Source of the DNA: Candidatus Omnitrophota bacterium
GTDB taxonomy: Bacteria > Verrucomicrobiota > Verrucomicrobiia > Limisphaerales > UBA1319
DNA: 9,010 nucleotides
Direction: 5' to 3'
Assembly: GCA_023473405.1 (NCBI GenBank)
Contig: JAMCZD010000126.1
Coordinates: 1 to 9,010 of the forward strand
In this document: piece by piece, positions 1-6,671 of the stretch
Layout: every line of letters starts with the position of its first letter
Position numbering within the stretch: position 1 is the stretch's first letter
Program-made: the position numbers and the translations under genes
The notes under the pieces: model-generated
Databases searched by the model: none
What the model saw: the letters and a program-made list of their open reading frames with translations, nothing else
What the model was told of the DNA's origin: nothing

Positions 1-87
1 GATATTTTTGGAGGCACCGGCGTTCGCTATGCGGACGCGGTTGCCTACAATCGGCGGCAGGCGGCGGACTTAGGATTTGGGATTTAG
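1..87 (+). CDS. Possible 3' end of an upstream gene (partial)
   Basis: Frame 1 is open from the window edge for 28 codons and stops at TAG 85-87. The readable part (DIFGGTGVRYADAVAYNRRQ) has coding-like composition and looks better than the other two plus-strand frames. Its last residues (LGFGI) and its stop codon come from the TTRGGAT array that begins at 70, so the original end of the gene may have been replaced by the repeat. I do not recognise the protein family. Too little is present to assign a function, and a non-coding origin is possible. Confidence 0.3.
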   Translation, partial: DIFGGTGVRYADAVAYNRRQAADLGFGI

Positions 88-122
88 GATTTGGGATTTG
101 GGATTTAGGATTTGGGATTTGG
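70..122. repeat. Tandem heptamer array TTRGGAT, about 7.5 units
   Basis: Seven complete units of TTAGGAT or TTGGGAT run head to tail from 70 to 118, followed by a partial TTGG. The A and G variants occur in the order A,G,A,G,G,A,G. Similar heptamers recur at 2766-2800 and, inverted, at 2920-2943. The array lies downstream of the minus-strand isomerase gene. Read on the minus strand it encodes a repeating K-S-Q-I-L-N-P peptide, because seven nucleotides times three gives a seven-codon period. From memory, such AT-rich heptamer tracts are common between genes in Verrucomicrobiota and relatives, often beside four-helix-bundle protein genes. Their function is not established. Confidence 0.9.
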
Positions 123-221
123 CGGATGAATCTTCAGAGCTCAGGAAGGCCTTTGGCTTTGATGCGGCGTAGTCACAAGTTGAGGTTACGCTAAGTTGCG
201 ATTGCGGAGGGCAGGTGGTGT

Positions 222-1202
222 TCATGCTGGTTTCTGATCCCCGAAGACGTGGCGGACGAATACGATACTGCGGCGGTGGTTCTCGACGACCGACCGGGTG
301 ATGCGGGTGCCGTTTTCGAGGGCGAGCTCGACGGTGAAACGGCGCGCCAGCGAGTGTTCACGGGCATATTGCGCCACCGCCTGGTAATCAATATCGCCGG
401 TGTCAAGGTCTTCCCACCAGATTCCGTTTCGGCTTTGGCGCAAGTGCCATGAGACCACGCGATTGCCATACTCGGCCAAGGCCTCAGCCGGCGCTATGCC
501 GCCCCGATAAACCCAGTGAACGTCATAACAGAATCCCACCAGCGCGGGATCAGTATGCCGGAAGATGTAATGAAATTCGCGCGCGTGATTGGCCATCTCC
601 GGCAGGTGATGGTGCACTCCCAACTTCATACCCATCTCCTTCAATCCCTTTCCAAACTCGGTGAAGGCGGCGGCTTGGACTTTCAACTCGTCGTCGGTCT
701 TTTCGCGTCCGATGGGATCGGCGTTGCAACTGATGACGCGAAAGCCGGCCTGCCGGCAAACCCGGCATGCAACCAGCAATTTTTCCACCACCTCCGACGC
801 CTTGCCGGCTTCATGAAGGCGCCCGCCGGTGTAGATGCTGACCGGTTGAAGTCCCTTGGCCTTCATACGGTCCGCCAACTGAGCGTTGTTTTCGGGTTGA
901 GCGGAGTCCATGGTGGCCTCAAGGTAGTCATAACCGGCGTCTCTCAGGGCGGAAAGGACCTCGTCGAGGTGTTCCATCACATCCTTTTTCTCGCGCTGAT
1001 AGTACTGGCCCCAGCCGTAGATATTGGAACCAATCAGGGTCTTTGGCTCTGGCTGAGCGGCCTTTGCGGTGACATCCAGGGCGCCAAAAAGGGCGGAAGG
1101 CCCCGCTGCGGCGGCGAGACTCATGGTCGTCGCGGTCCGGATGAATTCGCGCCGCGATGGACGCAACGGCCGGGTTTGACGCATGGGATTTTTTGTGATC
1201 AT
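222..1202 (-). CDS. Tat-exported sugar phosphate isomerase/epimerase-like TIM-barrel protein
   Basis: This 326-residue protein resembles the AP-endonuclease-2/xylose-isomerase-like TIM-barrel family (PF01261), whose members isomerise or epimerise sugars and related compounds or act on DNA. A twin-arginine signal is visible: SRREFI at residues 16-21, then an Ala-rich segment to about residue 49, so export of the folded protein is expected. Candidate metal ligands typical of the fold are E95 (YLEAT), the HHHLPE stretch at 197-202, D227 and H229 (YDVHW), H253 (SWHLRQS) and E292. I chose ATG 1202 because it keeps the whole Tat signal; ATG 1184 is an alternative and neither has a clear Shine-Dalgarno site. 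The same frame is open upstream to 1508, but that overlaps the next gene and reads as non-coding. The substrate is unknown; in this phylum such exported proteins often belong to carbohydrate catabolism. Confidence 0.9.
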   Translation of the reverse strand: MITKNPMRQTRPLRPSRREFIRTATTMSLAAAAGPSALFGALDVTAKAAQPEPKTLIGSNIYGWGQYYQREKKDVMEHLDEVLSALRDAGYDYLEATMDSAQPENNAQLADRMKAKGLQPVSIYTGGRLHEAGKASEVVEKLLVACRVCRQAGFRVISCNADPIGREKTDDELKVQAAAFTEFGKGLKEMGMKLGVHHHLPEMANHAREFHYIFRHTDPALVGFCYDVHWVYRGGIAPAEALAEYGNRVVSWHLRQSRNGIWWEDLDTGDIDYQAVAQYAREHSLARRFTVELALENGTRITRSVVENHRRSIVFVRHVFGDQKPA

Positions 1203-1360
1203 GGAAAGAGCCAATAACCGAACTGCCACTTCAAAGCGACAAAAAAACGCGAGCCGTTTCGAAGGGGCGGCCTGGAACCAACCGGTGAGCCGAACCTGAT
1301 GGTCAAGCGGGACGTCAATTGGGTGAATCGGCACCTCGATTGACGGCGCAGACCGGTCCG

Positions 1361-2647
1361 CTAGGGCAACAACCGGGCGCGGTAGAATTGCCGGCCCGAA
1401 GGCGGGTCGCTTAAATCGAGGTAACGGATATCGCTGCCGGTAAAGCTGAACGTGTTGGTGCTGATCGGCGTCCAGTCTGCCATGTGGTCTGACGACTCGA
1501 TCACGCAATCGCGTCCGCTGGGTCCGGCCAGCAACAACATTTTTAGCCCGCTGGCGACCGGGGTGATCGAGATCATTTGCACCGGCGGATCGGGGGCAAA
1601 AGCGGCGCGATAGAATCGCCGCCCAAACGAAACGGCGTTGGTATCGGAAAACACGGCTTCAGCCGTGACGAAGAAATTGGTCTGGTTCGGAAACCAATTG
1701 TGCATATCGCGGCTGGCCTCGACCACGAAAGCGCGTCCGGGAGGCCCAAATAGCTGCATTCGAAATTCGCCGCTGGGAAGCCGCTGGGATGTGCCTGCCA
1801 GGATTTCCGGTTGGTCCAGGAGGCGCACCCGGTAGAAACGCGGGGGCGATCCAGCGGCCTGGTTGTCCACAAAATCGATGGGATCGCCCATCAGGAAAAA
1901 ATAGTGAAGCACAGACCAATGGACTTGGTCGGTGGAGGCTTCCAGCACACAATTGGAATAAGTTGGCCCGGTGATCCTCAGGCAGGGAAGCCCATTGGTA
2001 TAGTTGGCGAGCAAGGTGAGCGCGGCAAGGGGATCAGGGGTGGCGACAACTCTAATGGCGAAATTGGACTTGGGCCGGCCTTCGAAATTGTAGGGGAGCC
2101 AGCCCGAGGATGTTTTCTGCCAAAAATCATCATAGCTGAAACCGACGGTGGGCGGATCGTAAAATACCAGGCCGGCGCGATTGCTGTAGCTGCCGCTAAG
2201 GCCGTTGAATTTGACCGTATAGGTAAAATTATTCGAGACCGTCACCGAGATATCGCGCAGCGTCAGGGCGTTGAAACCGGGGGCGATGGGCATCAGGTCG
2301 CTCTCGTACAGCATGGTTCCCGGCGCCTCGAATTGGCCGTACTCGTTGTCGCCCGCGCCGTCGTTGTCGTAGATGCGCACCCGGGCGGATTCGGCGCCGG
2401 TGGGATTGAATTCACCAAAGTACTCGATCTGGAGCCGGGTGATGGTTCGGGCCGTGCCGCCAAGGTTAATCTCGTCGCCGAATTCCTGGCTGAACGGGTA
2501 GAACATGTTGTCCACATCCAGGAAGGTGTTGTCGAAGACAATCTCCGCTCCAACGCTTAGGCAGAGCCAAACCAGGCCGGCCCACAACCAGATACCCGTT
2601 TTCAAGCGAGCTCGATTCGATGCGGTCTTCATTGGTCTTTTGGTCAT
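1361..2647 (-). CDS. Secreted protein with N-terminal beta-rich domain and three C-terminal 'RFYR' repeats
   Basis: This 428-residue protein has a Sec signal peptide: a basic N-region, a hydrophobic core around residues 19-33, and likely cleavage after SVGA near residue 34. Residues 35-203 form one beta-rich, Asp/Asn-rich domain (EFGDEINLGGTARTI, ARVRIYDNDG, TMLYESD). I recall similar modules in Verrucomicrobiota exoproteins, often with a PEP-CTERM anchor, but no such anchor is present here. Three degenerate repeats of about 70 residues follow, at roughly 206-276, 282-350 and 359-427. Each has a Gly-Pro turn, an 'xVxEAS/ESS' strand, a Trp near its middle, and an ending of the type RFYRxxL. 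Start ATG 2647 is supported by AGGTGA just upstream (2651-2656). No catalytic signature is seen; a structural or binding role outside the cytoplasm is inferred. The gap of 158 nt to the isomerase gene makes an operon possible but unproven. Confidence 0.85.
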   Translation of the reverse strand: MTKRPMKTASNRARLKTGIWLWAGLVWLCLSVGAEIVFDNTFLDVDNMFYPFSQEFGDEINLGGTARTITRLQIEYFGEFNPTGAESARVRIYDNDGAGDNEYGQFEAPGTMLYESDLMPIAPGFNALTLRDISVTVSNNFTYTVKFNGLSGSYSNRAGLVFYDPPTVGFSYDDFWQKTSSGWLPYNFEGRPKSNFAIRVVATPDPLAALTLLANYTNGLPCLRITGPTYSNCVLEASTDQVHWSVLHYFFLMGDPIDFVDNQAAGSPPRFYRVRLLDQPEILAGTSQRLPSGEFRMQLFGPPGRAFVVEASRDMHNWFPNQTNFFVTAEAVFSDTNAVSFGRRFYRAAFAPDPPVQMISITPVASGLKMLLLAGPSGRDCVIESSDHMADWTPISTNTFSFTGSDIRYLDLSDPPSGRQFYRARLLP

Positions 2648-2765
2648 AATTCACCTATGCTGCTCGGCGTTCCCGCCAGACTGCAAATGTAACGGGGCCC
2701 TTTATTACCAAAAGCAACGAGAATAACCAGCGAAAAACCACCGGCTAGCGAGGCAGGGCCTCAGA

Positions 2766-2800
2766 CCGGGAATTGGGATTTGGGAATTAGGATTTAAGAA
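2766..2800. repeat. Left heptamer arm (TTRGGAT-like) beside the S23 remnant
   Basis: Degenerate heptamers TTGGGAT, TTGGGAA, TTAGGAT and TTAAGAA run from 2773 to 2800, preceded by the weaker unit CCGGGAA. The 13-nt core TTGGGATTTGGGA at 2773-2785 is the perfect reverse complement of 2929-2941, with 143 nt between. The arm ends directly before the ATG codons that open the four-helix-bundle remnant. Confidence 0.75.
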
Positions 2801-2807
2801 ATGATGA

Positions 2808-2943
2808 ATGGACAAGAGAGAGTTGGAGAGGAGGACACTGGGGTTTGCATGTTTGGGACATCCATATGAGCGTCAGTGGCTAAAGGAAGAGGCCAATGAA
2901 CTCCTTGCCACTTTTGCCAAATCCGCAATCCCAAATCCCAAAT
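2808..2943 (+). pseudogene. Internally deleted four-helix-bundle protein (S23/IVP family) remnant
   Basis: The frame from ATG 2808 begins MDKRELERRTLGFA, which resembles the usual opening of four-helix-bundle proteins related to the 23S rRNA intervening-sequence protein (ELxxRTxxFALRV). After about eight unrelated residues it continues WLKEEANELLATFAKS, like the family's last helix (LLKEANELxAIFxxS). The tail IPNPKS is encoded by the right heptamer arm. Intact family members are, as I recall, about 115-130 residues; only about 45 remain, so the middle helices are missing. There is no stop at the expected end: the frame runs antisense into the radical SAM gene until about 3218. I infer a decayed gene and expect no function. 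Intact relatives form small helical-bundle oligomers; their cellular role is poorly known. The assignment is by eye from memory of the family. Confidence 0.6.
2920..2943. repeat. Right heptamer arm, inverted relative to the left arm
   Basis: Units AATCCGC, AATCCCA and AATCCCA, then a partial AAT, are the reverse complement of the TTRGGAT type. The segment 2929-2941 pairs perfectly with 2773-2785. The stop codon of the radical SAM gene (TAG on the minus strand, 2944-2946) abuts this arm exactly, so the arm also marks the 3' boundary of that gene. Confidence 0.75.
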
Positions 2944-3849
2944 CTAGAACACCTCGGCTTCCAGACCGGCCTCCTCCCGAACCTGCTGGGCTATGCGGGA
3001 TAGACAATGAAGCGACAAGTGCCGGCATTCGGACAACGCGGTCGGCCGATGGGCGGAATAAATCTGGACCAGGGAAATGGCGGCGCCGCCGGCCTTCAGC
3101 TCGGCCAACCGGTGGACGTAATGCTCGATCTCCTTCGGCGGAGGTTCCTTGTCCTGGAGTTGGCAAAAAAGACTTTGAACAACAATCGGACGCTGCCGTC
3201 CGATTTGCAGGAGATTAGCCAGGATTTTGTCCAATGACAGATTAGTTCGATTAACTTTCTCCAAGTATCCCTGGCTGCCGGCATCGAGCTTGGCCCAGAT
3301 TTCATCCCGGGCCGTGAACCAGCGCAAACCGCGCTGGACAGTCGGCAGGTGCAGGCCGGTTCCGTTGGTAATCAGGACGATCCGGAAGAAAGGAAACTGG
3401 GCCTGGGCGCGGAGATGCACCAGGGCTTGCACGATTTCCGCAAAGTTCGGGCATAACGTGGGCTCGCCGTCCCCGCTCAGCGCCACCTCGCGCAGTTGCA
3501 GCAGTTCCTCCGGAACCGTCTGATAGCAGGCCATTTCCTGGAGTTTTCCCTCCTGGACCCAGGCCAGTGTGCGCTTCAATTCCGCAGCCATCACATTGAT
3601 ATTGACCCGCTGGTCGCGCGGAGGGCCGTTTCGTTTCACCTCGCAATACACGCAATTGAAATTGCACGTCTGGTCGGGATTCATGTTCACCCCCACCGAC
3701 AACCCGCGGGCGCGTTGCGAGATCACCACGTAGATGAACCGGTTGCCCAAAAAATTTCGTGGCTCGGCAAAGGCGGTTTCCACCCTGGGACGGACCGGGG
3801 CGGGCAGGCTATTCGTGGAAGCTCCACCGCTTTTATTTGCCTTGAGCAT
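2944..3849 (-). CDS. Radical SAM protein, COG0731 (wyosine-synthase-like) type
   Basis: This 301-residue protein carries the radical SAM cluster motif CNFNCVYC with C62, C66 and C69, which bind a [4Fe-4S] cluster that cleaves S-adenosylmethionine. Other family features are the preceding GLSVGVNMNPDQ stretch, SGDGEPT at 125-131 (the SAM-contacting 'GGE'-like motif), and ITNGTG at 160-165. The overall layout matches the bacterial COG0731 group, named after archaeal tRNA wyosine synthesis, but bacterial members mostly have no proven substrate. No second cluster motif and no C-terminal SPASM-type cysteine array is visible. ATG 3849 is chosen; TTG 3855 lies two codons upstream, with AAAGG about 10 nt before it, so a TTG start is possible. 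nadA lies 177 nt upstream on the same strand, so co-transcription is uncertain. Cytoplasmic location is inferred. Confidence 0.88.
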   Translation of the reverse strand: MLKANKSGGASTNSLPAPVRPRVETAFAEPRNFLGNRFIYVVISQRARGLSVGVNMNPDQTCNFNCVYCEVKRNGPPRDQRVNINVMAAELKRTLAWVQEGKLQEMACYQTVPEELLQLREVALSGDGEPTLCPNFAEIVQALVHLRAQAQFPFFRIVLITNGTGLHLPTVQRGLRWFTARDEIWAKLDAGSQGYLEKVNRTNLSLDKILANLLQIGRQRPIVVQSLFCQLQDKEPPPKEIEHYVHRLAELKAGGAAISLVQIYSAHRPTALSECRHLSLHCLSRIAQQVREEAGLEAEVF

Positions 3850-4026
3850 GCGCAAAAAAGAGAAACCTTTCTACCATTATTTAGGTAGGATAAGGCAAGG
3901 GCAGGCCGGTTGCTTCTCCAAGTTTGGGATTCACTTTGCATAAATTGCCTTTGCTTGGCAATGTCTAATGCCAATAAACGGTAGGAGATGGACAATATCG
4001 GCTTTGCGCAGCCGCGATTTCGACGG

Positions 4027-5034
4027 TTATGGGCGCGCCGAGATTTCCACACTGCGCTCGATGGGCCGGCGGGCGCGCATCATTACGTCCTCACTCAGCT
4101 TGATCCGCGGGGCCAGACGCCGCATGCAATCGTAAAGCTTCTCGAGCGTGTTCATCTTCATGAAACGGCACTCGCTGCAATGACAATGGTCCGTCGGGGC
4201 CGGAATGAATTGCTTGTCCGGGCACGTCTTTTTGAGCCGGTGGATAATGCCCGGTTCCGTGGCAATGATAATGGTGCGGGCGGGGGATTGCCGGCAGTAA
4301 TCAATCATTTTCTCCGTGGAACACACTTCGTCGGCCAGCAGCCGAACGGCCTTGGTGCATTCCGGGTGCGCCACCACCGGGGCACCGGGGTGTTGCCGGC
4401 GCAACCGGCTCAGCGCCGCGTGCGCGAACTCGACGTGCACATAACAGCAGCCCTGCCACAAGGTCATATGCCGGCCCGTCTGCTCCATGACCCACGCCCC
4501 CAGGTTCTCATCCGGCACGAACAACAGGTTCGCGTCGGGAGGGGCGGCCTTGACGATCTTGACCGCGTTGCCGCTGGTGCAGATAACATCGCTGAGCGCC
4601 TTGACCTCGGCGCTGCAATTGATGTAGGCGATGGTGTAGGAATTCGGGTGCGCCGCTTGGAAGGCCGCGAGCCGCTCCGCCGGACAACTCTCTTCCAATG
4701 AGCAACCCGCCTCGAGCTCGGGCAACAGCACCAGCTTATCCGGATTCAGTATCTTCGCGGTCTCAGCCATGAAATGCACCCCGCAAAAGACAATCACCGA
4801 GGCGTCCGTCCGAGCCGCCTGACGGGAAAGCCCCAGCGAATCACCCACGTAATCGGCCACGTCCTGGATTTCGGGCACCTGGTAATTGTGAGCCAGGATG
4901 ACCGCTTTGATTTCCTGCTTCAGCGCCAGGATGTCGCGCGAAAGGGAATCGAGTTGGATCGGTGAAGAACGCGCGCCGATCGGAACGGCGGATGGTTCCG
5001 GCGGCTGGCCTTCAGTCAGATTAATCATGAGCAT
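4027..5034 (-). CDS. nadA: Quinolinate synthase A
   Basis: NadA condenses iminoaspartate (from aspartate) with dihydroxyacetone phosphate to give quinolinate in de novo NAD synthesis, using an oxygen-sensitive [4Fe-4S] cluster in the cytoplasm. The 335-residue protein shows the family signatures AVILAHNYQVPEIQDVADYVGDS, FCGVHFMAETAKIL, and near the C-terminus SECRFMKMNTLEKLYDC. The three expected cluster cysteines are present: C84 (CGVHF), C226 (HPEC) and C289 (SEC-RFMKMN). ATG 5034 is chosen because GGAG lies 8 nt upstream; ATG 5028 is a possible internal alternative, and a TTG at 5064 is less likely. purN starts divergently 88 nt away, so that short gap must carry both promoters. No nadB or nadC partner lies in this window. 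Length and motifs are those of an intact enzyme. Confidence 0.97.
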   Translation of the reverse strand: MLMINLTEGQPPEPSAVPIGARSSPIQLDSLSRDILALKQEIKAVILAHNYQVPEIQDVADYVGDSLGLSRQAARTDASVIVFCGVHFMAETAKILNPDKLVLLPELEAGCSLEESCPAERLAAFQAAHPNSYTIAYINCSAEVKALSDVICTSGNAVKIVKAAPPDANLLFVPDENLGAWVMEQTGRHMTLWQGCCYVHVEFAHAALSRLRRQHPGAPVVAHPECTKAVRLLADEVCSTEKMIDYCRQSPARTIIIATEPGIIHRLKKTCPDKQFIPAPTDHCHCSECRFMKMNTLEKLYDCMRRLAPRIKLSEDVMMRARRPIERSVEISARP

Positions 5035-5122
5035 GAACCTATCTCCGGACAAACAGAGAGTCAATCGGGTTGCAGTTTCGTTCTTGTGCTCGGTGGATTG
5101 CGTTTGTTAGTAAAGGATTGGC

Positions 5123-5773
5123 ATGAACGGTAAACGCAAATTCCGGCTGGGAATACTGGGATCGGGCAAAGGCTCCAACATGGTTGCCTTGGCCGACGCC
5201 TGTGTCTCGGGGCGGATACCGTGCGAAATCGCCCTGGTGCTGAGCGACGTCGCCGAAGCCGGAATTCTTGCCCGGGCCCGCGAGCGGGGCATCCCGGCTC
5301 GGTTCATTCACCCGGGCGGATTTCGGACAAAATTGGACGAGGCATCGGAACGGGCGTATTGTGCGGCGCTCCGGGAAGCAGGGGTTGATCTGGTCGTCCT
5401 GGCGGGATTGATGCGGATATTGAAAGAGGAGATGCTGCGCGCATTTCCCCGGCGGATCATCAACCTCCACCCGGCATTACTGCCCGCCTTTCCGGGATTG
5501 GAGGCATGGAAACAGGCGCTGGAATATGGGGTCAAGATCACCGGGTGCACGGTTCATTTCGTGGACCAAGGGATCGATACCGGTCCCATCATCGCCCAGC
5601 AGGCCGTGCCGGTTTGGGATGATGATACGCCGGAAACCCTTCACGCGCGCATCCAGCAGGCGGAATGGGAGTTGTATCCCGCGGCGGTGGCGGCATTGGC
5701 CGAAGGCAGGATTCGGGCGGAAGGCCGCCGAACTACCGGTTGGGCCGGGGATTCGAAGAAAGGAAAACCATAA
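5123..5773 (+). CDS. purN: Phosphoribosylglycinamide formyltransferase (GAR transformylase)
   Basis: PurN transfers the formyl group from 10-formyltetrahydrofolate to glycinamide ribonucleotide, the third step of de novo purine synthesis, in the cytoplasm. The 216-residue product has the phosphate-binding loop LGSGKGSNM near residue 12 and the folate/catalytic segment NLHPALLPAFPG with N114 and H116. It also has GCTVHFVDQGIDTGPII, whose D152 completes the Asn-His-Asp catalytic trio. Length is normal for the family. ATG 5123 is preceded by AAAGGA (5112-5117) at a good distance. The stop TAA (5771-5773) overlaps the inferred hisG start, which suggests translational coupling. The last 15 or so residues are polar and variable, as is common. 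Confidence 0.96.
   Translation: MNGKRKFRLGILGSGKGSNMVALADACVSGRIPCEIALVLSDVAEAGILARARERGIPARFIHPGGFRTKLDEASERAYCAALREAGVDLVVLAGLMRILKEEMLRAFPRRIINLHPALLPAFPGLEAWKQALEYGVKITGCTVHFVDQGIDTGPIIAQQAVPVWDDDTPETLHARIQQAEWELYPAAVAALAEGRIRAEGRRTTGWAGDSKKGKP
5759..5764 (+). promoter_or_regulatory. Ribosome binding site AAAGGA for hisG, inside the end of purN
   Basis: AAAGGA ends 5 nt before ATA 5770 and 23 nt before the first standard in-frame start, TTG 5788. It therefore fits the ATA position and argues against TTG 5788 as the main start. The assignment is by spacing and complementarity only. Confidence 0.5.
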
Positions 5774-6651
5774 AGCGATCAGCTACTTTGCGGATCGGGT
5801 TGCCCAAGGGCAGCCTGCAGGAAGCCACCCTGGAGAAGATGGCCAAGGCCGGGTTCAACATCCAAGTCAGCAGCCGCTCCTATATTCCGTATGTGGACGA
5901 CGAGGAGTTGGAGGTGCGGTTGATCCGGGCCCAGGAGATCAGCCGGTATGTCGATCACGGTTACTTGGATTGCGGGATAACCGGGCTCGATTGGGTCCTG
6001 GAAAACCAATCGGATGTGCACGAAGTGGATGAATTCCTGTTCAGCAAGGCGACCCGGCAACCGGCGCGGTGGGTCCTGGCGGTACCCGAGGACTCGGCTG
6101 TCAAGTCGGTCAAGGACTTATCGGGCAAACACATTGCCACCGAGGTGGTCAACATCACCCGCTCCTACCTGAAGAAGCACGAGGTTGACGCCGAGGTTGA
6201 ATTCTCGTGGGGAGCCACCGAATTCAAGGCGCACGAATTGGTGGATGCGGTGGTTGAACTGACCGAGACCGGGGCATCCTTGCGGGCGAACCATTTGCGG
6301 GTCCTGGACACCTTGCTGGTCTCGACGCCGCGGCTGATTGCCAACCATCAAGCCTGGCGGCACGCCTGGAAAAGGCAGAAGATCGAGACCATCGCGATGC
6401 TGCTCAAAGGGGCGTTGGAAGCCGAAACCAAGGTTGGCCTGAAAATGAATGTGCGGAAAAGAAACCTGCCAAAATTATTGAAATCTTTGCCCGCTTTGCG
6501 TAATCCAACTGTCTCGAGTCTGAGTCAATCGGACTGGGTTGCGGTGGAAACGATCATTGATGAGCGCGTCGTTCGTGAACTCATCCCACAACTAAAAACG
6601 GCCGGAGCCGAAGGGATCATTGAATATCCGCTAAACAAAGTGGTTTATTAG
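5770..6651 (+). CDS. hisG: ATP phosphoribosyltransferase, long form
   Basis: HisG joins ATP and PRPP to give phosphoribosyl-ATP, the first and feedback-controlled step of histidine synthesis. Seen in the product (about 293 residues) are the N-terminal strand LRIGLPKGSLQEATL, DCGITGLDWV, and the PRPP-loop region ELTETGASLRAN near 163-174. From about residue 219 a C-terminal domain ends GAEGIIEYPLNKV. That domain marks the hexameric long form, which binds histidine and needs no HisZ. The start is uncertain. SD AAAGGA (5759-5764) is well placed for ATA 5770, which overlaps the purN stop as ATAA. The first conventional in-frame start is TTG 5788, which has no SD and begins right at strand 1. ATG 5665 lies deep in purN and would add an implausible extension. 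Only the start is in doubt, not the gene. Confidence 0.93.
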   Translation: MKRSATLRIGLPKGSLQEATLEKMAKAGFNIQVSSRSYIPYVDDEELEVRLIRAQEISRYVDHGYLDCGITGLDWVLENQSDVHEVDEFLFSKATRQPARWVLAVPEDSAVKSVKDLSGKHIATEVVNITRSYLKKHEVDAEVEFSWGATEFKAHELVDAVVELTETGASLRANHLRVLDTLLVSTPRLIANHQAWRHAWKRQKIETIAMLLKGALEAETKVGLKMNVRKRNLPKLLKSLPALRNPTVSSLSQSDWVAVETIIDERVVRELIPQLKTAGAEGIIEYPLNKVVY

Positions 6652-6671
6652 AAAGCGCGGTGTGCTATTTT

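Noticed and set aside
516..1217. Long plus-strand frame of 233 codons
   Set aside because: It is antisense to the Tat-signal isomerase gene, whose motifs and signal are clear; the plus-strand translation shows no domain.
1243..1262. Weak hairpin with a T run on the minus strand after the secreted-protein gene
   Set aside because: The stem (AAACG/CGTTT) is only 5 bp; the seven T are suggestive, but the hairpin is too weak to call a terminator.
1203..1508. Upstream extension of the isomerase frame
   Set aside because: It overlaps the end of the secreted-protein gene, has no SD, and would bury the Tat signal 100 residues inside.
1811..2560. Plus-strand frame of 249 codons, Gly- and Val-rich
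   Set aside because: It is the antisense shadow of the secreted repeat protein and has no recognisable motif.
2741..2769. Nested palindrome GAGGC-agg-GCCTC flanked by CCGG
   Set aside because: The stem is short with a 3-nt loop and no T tract; likely chance, though it sits near the left heptamer arm.
3850..4026. Promoter or terminator between nadA and the radical SAM gene
   Set aside because: Short TTGCC/GGCAA and GGCT/AGCC pairs and one isolated TTGGGAT are visible, but no -10/-35 pair with good spacing and no T-tailed stem.
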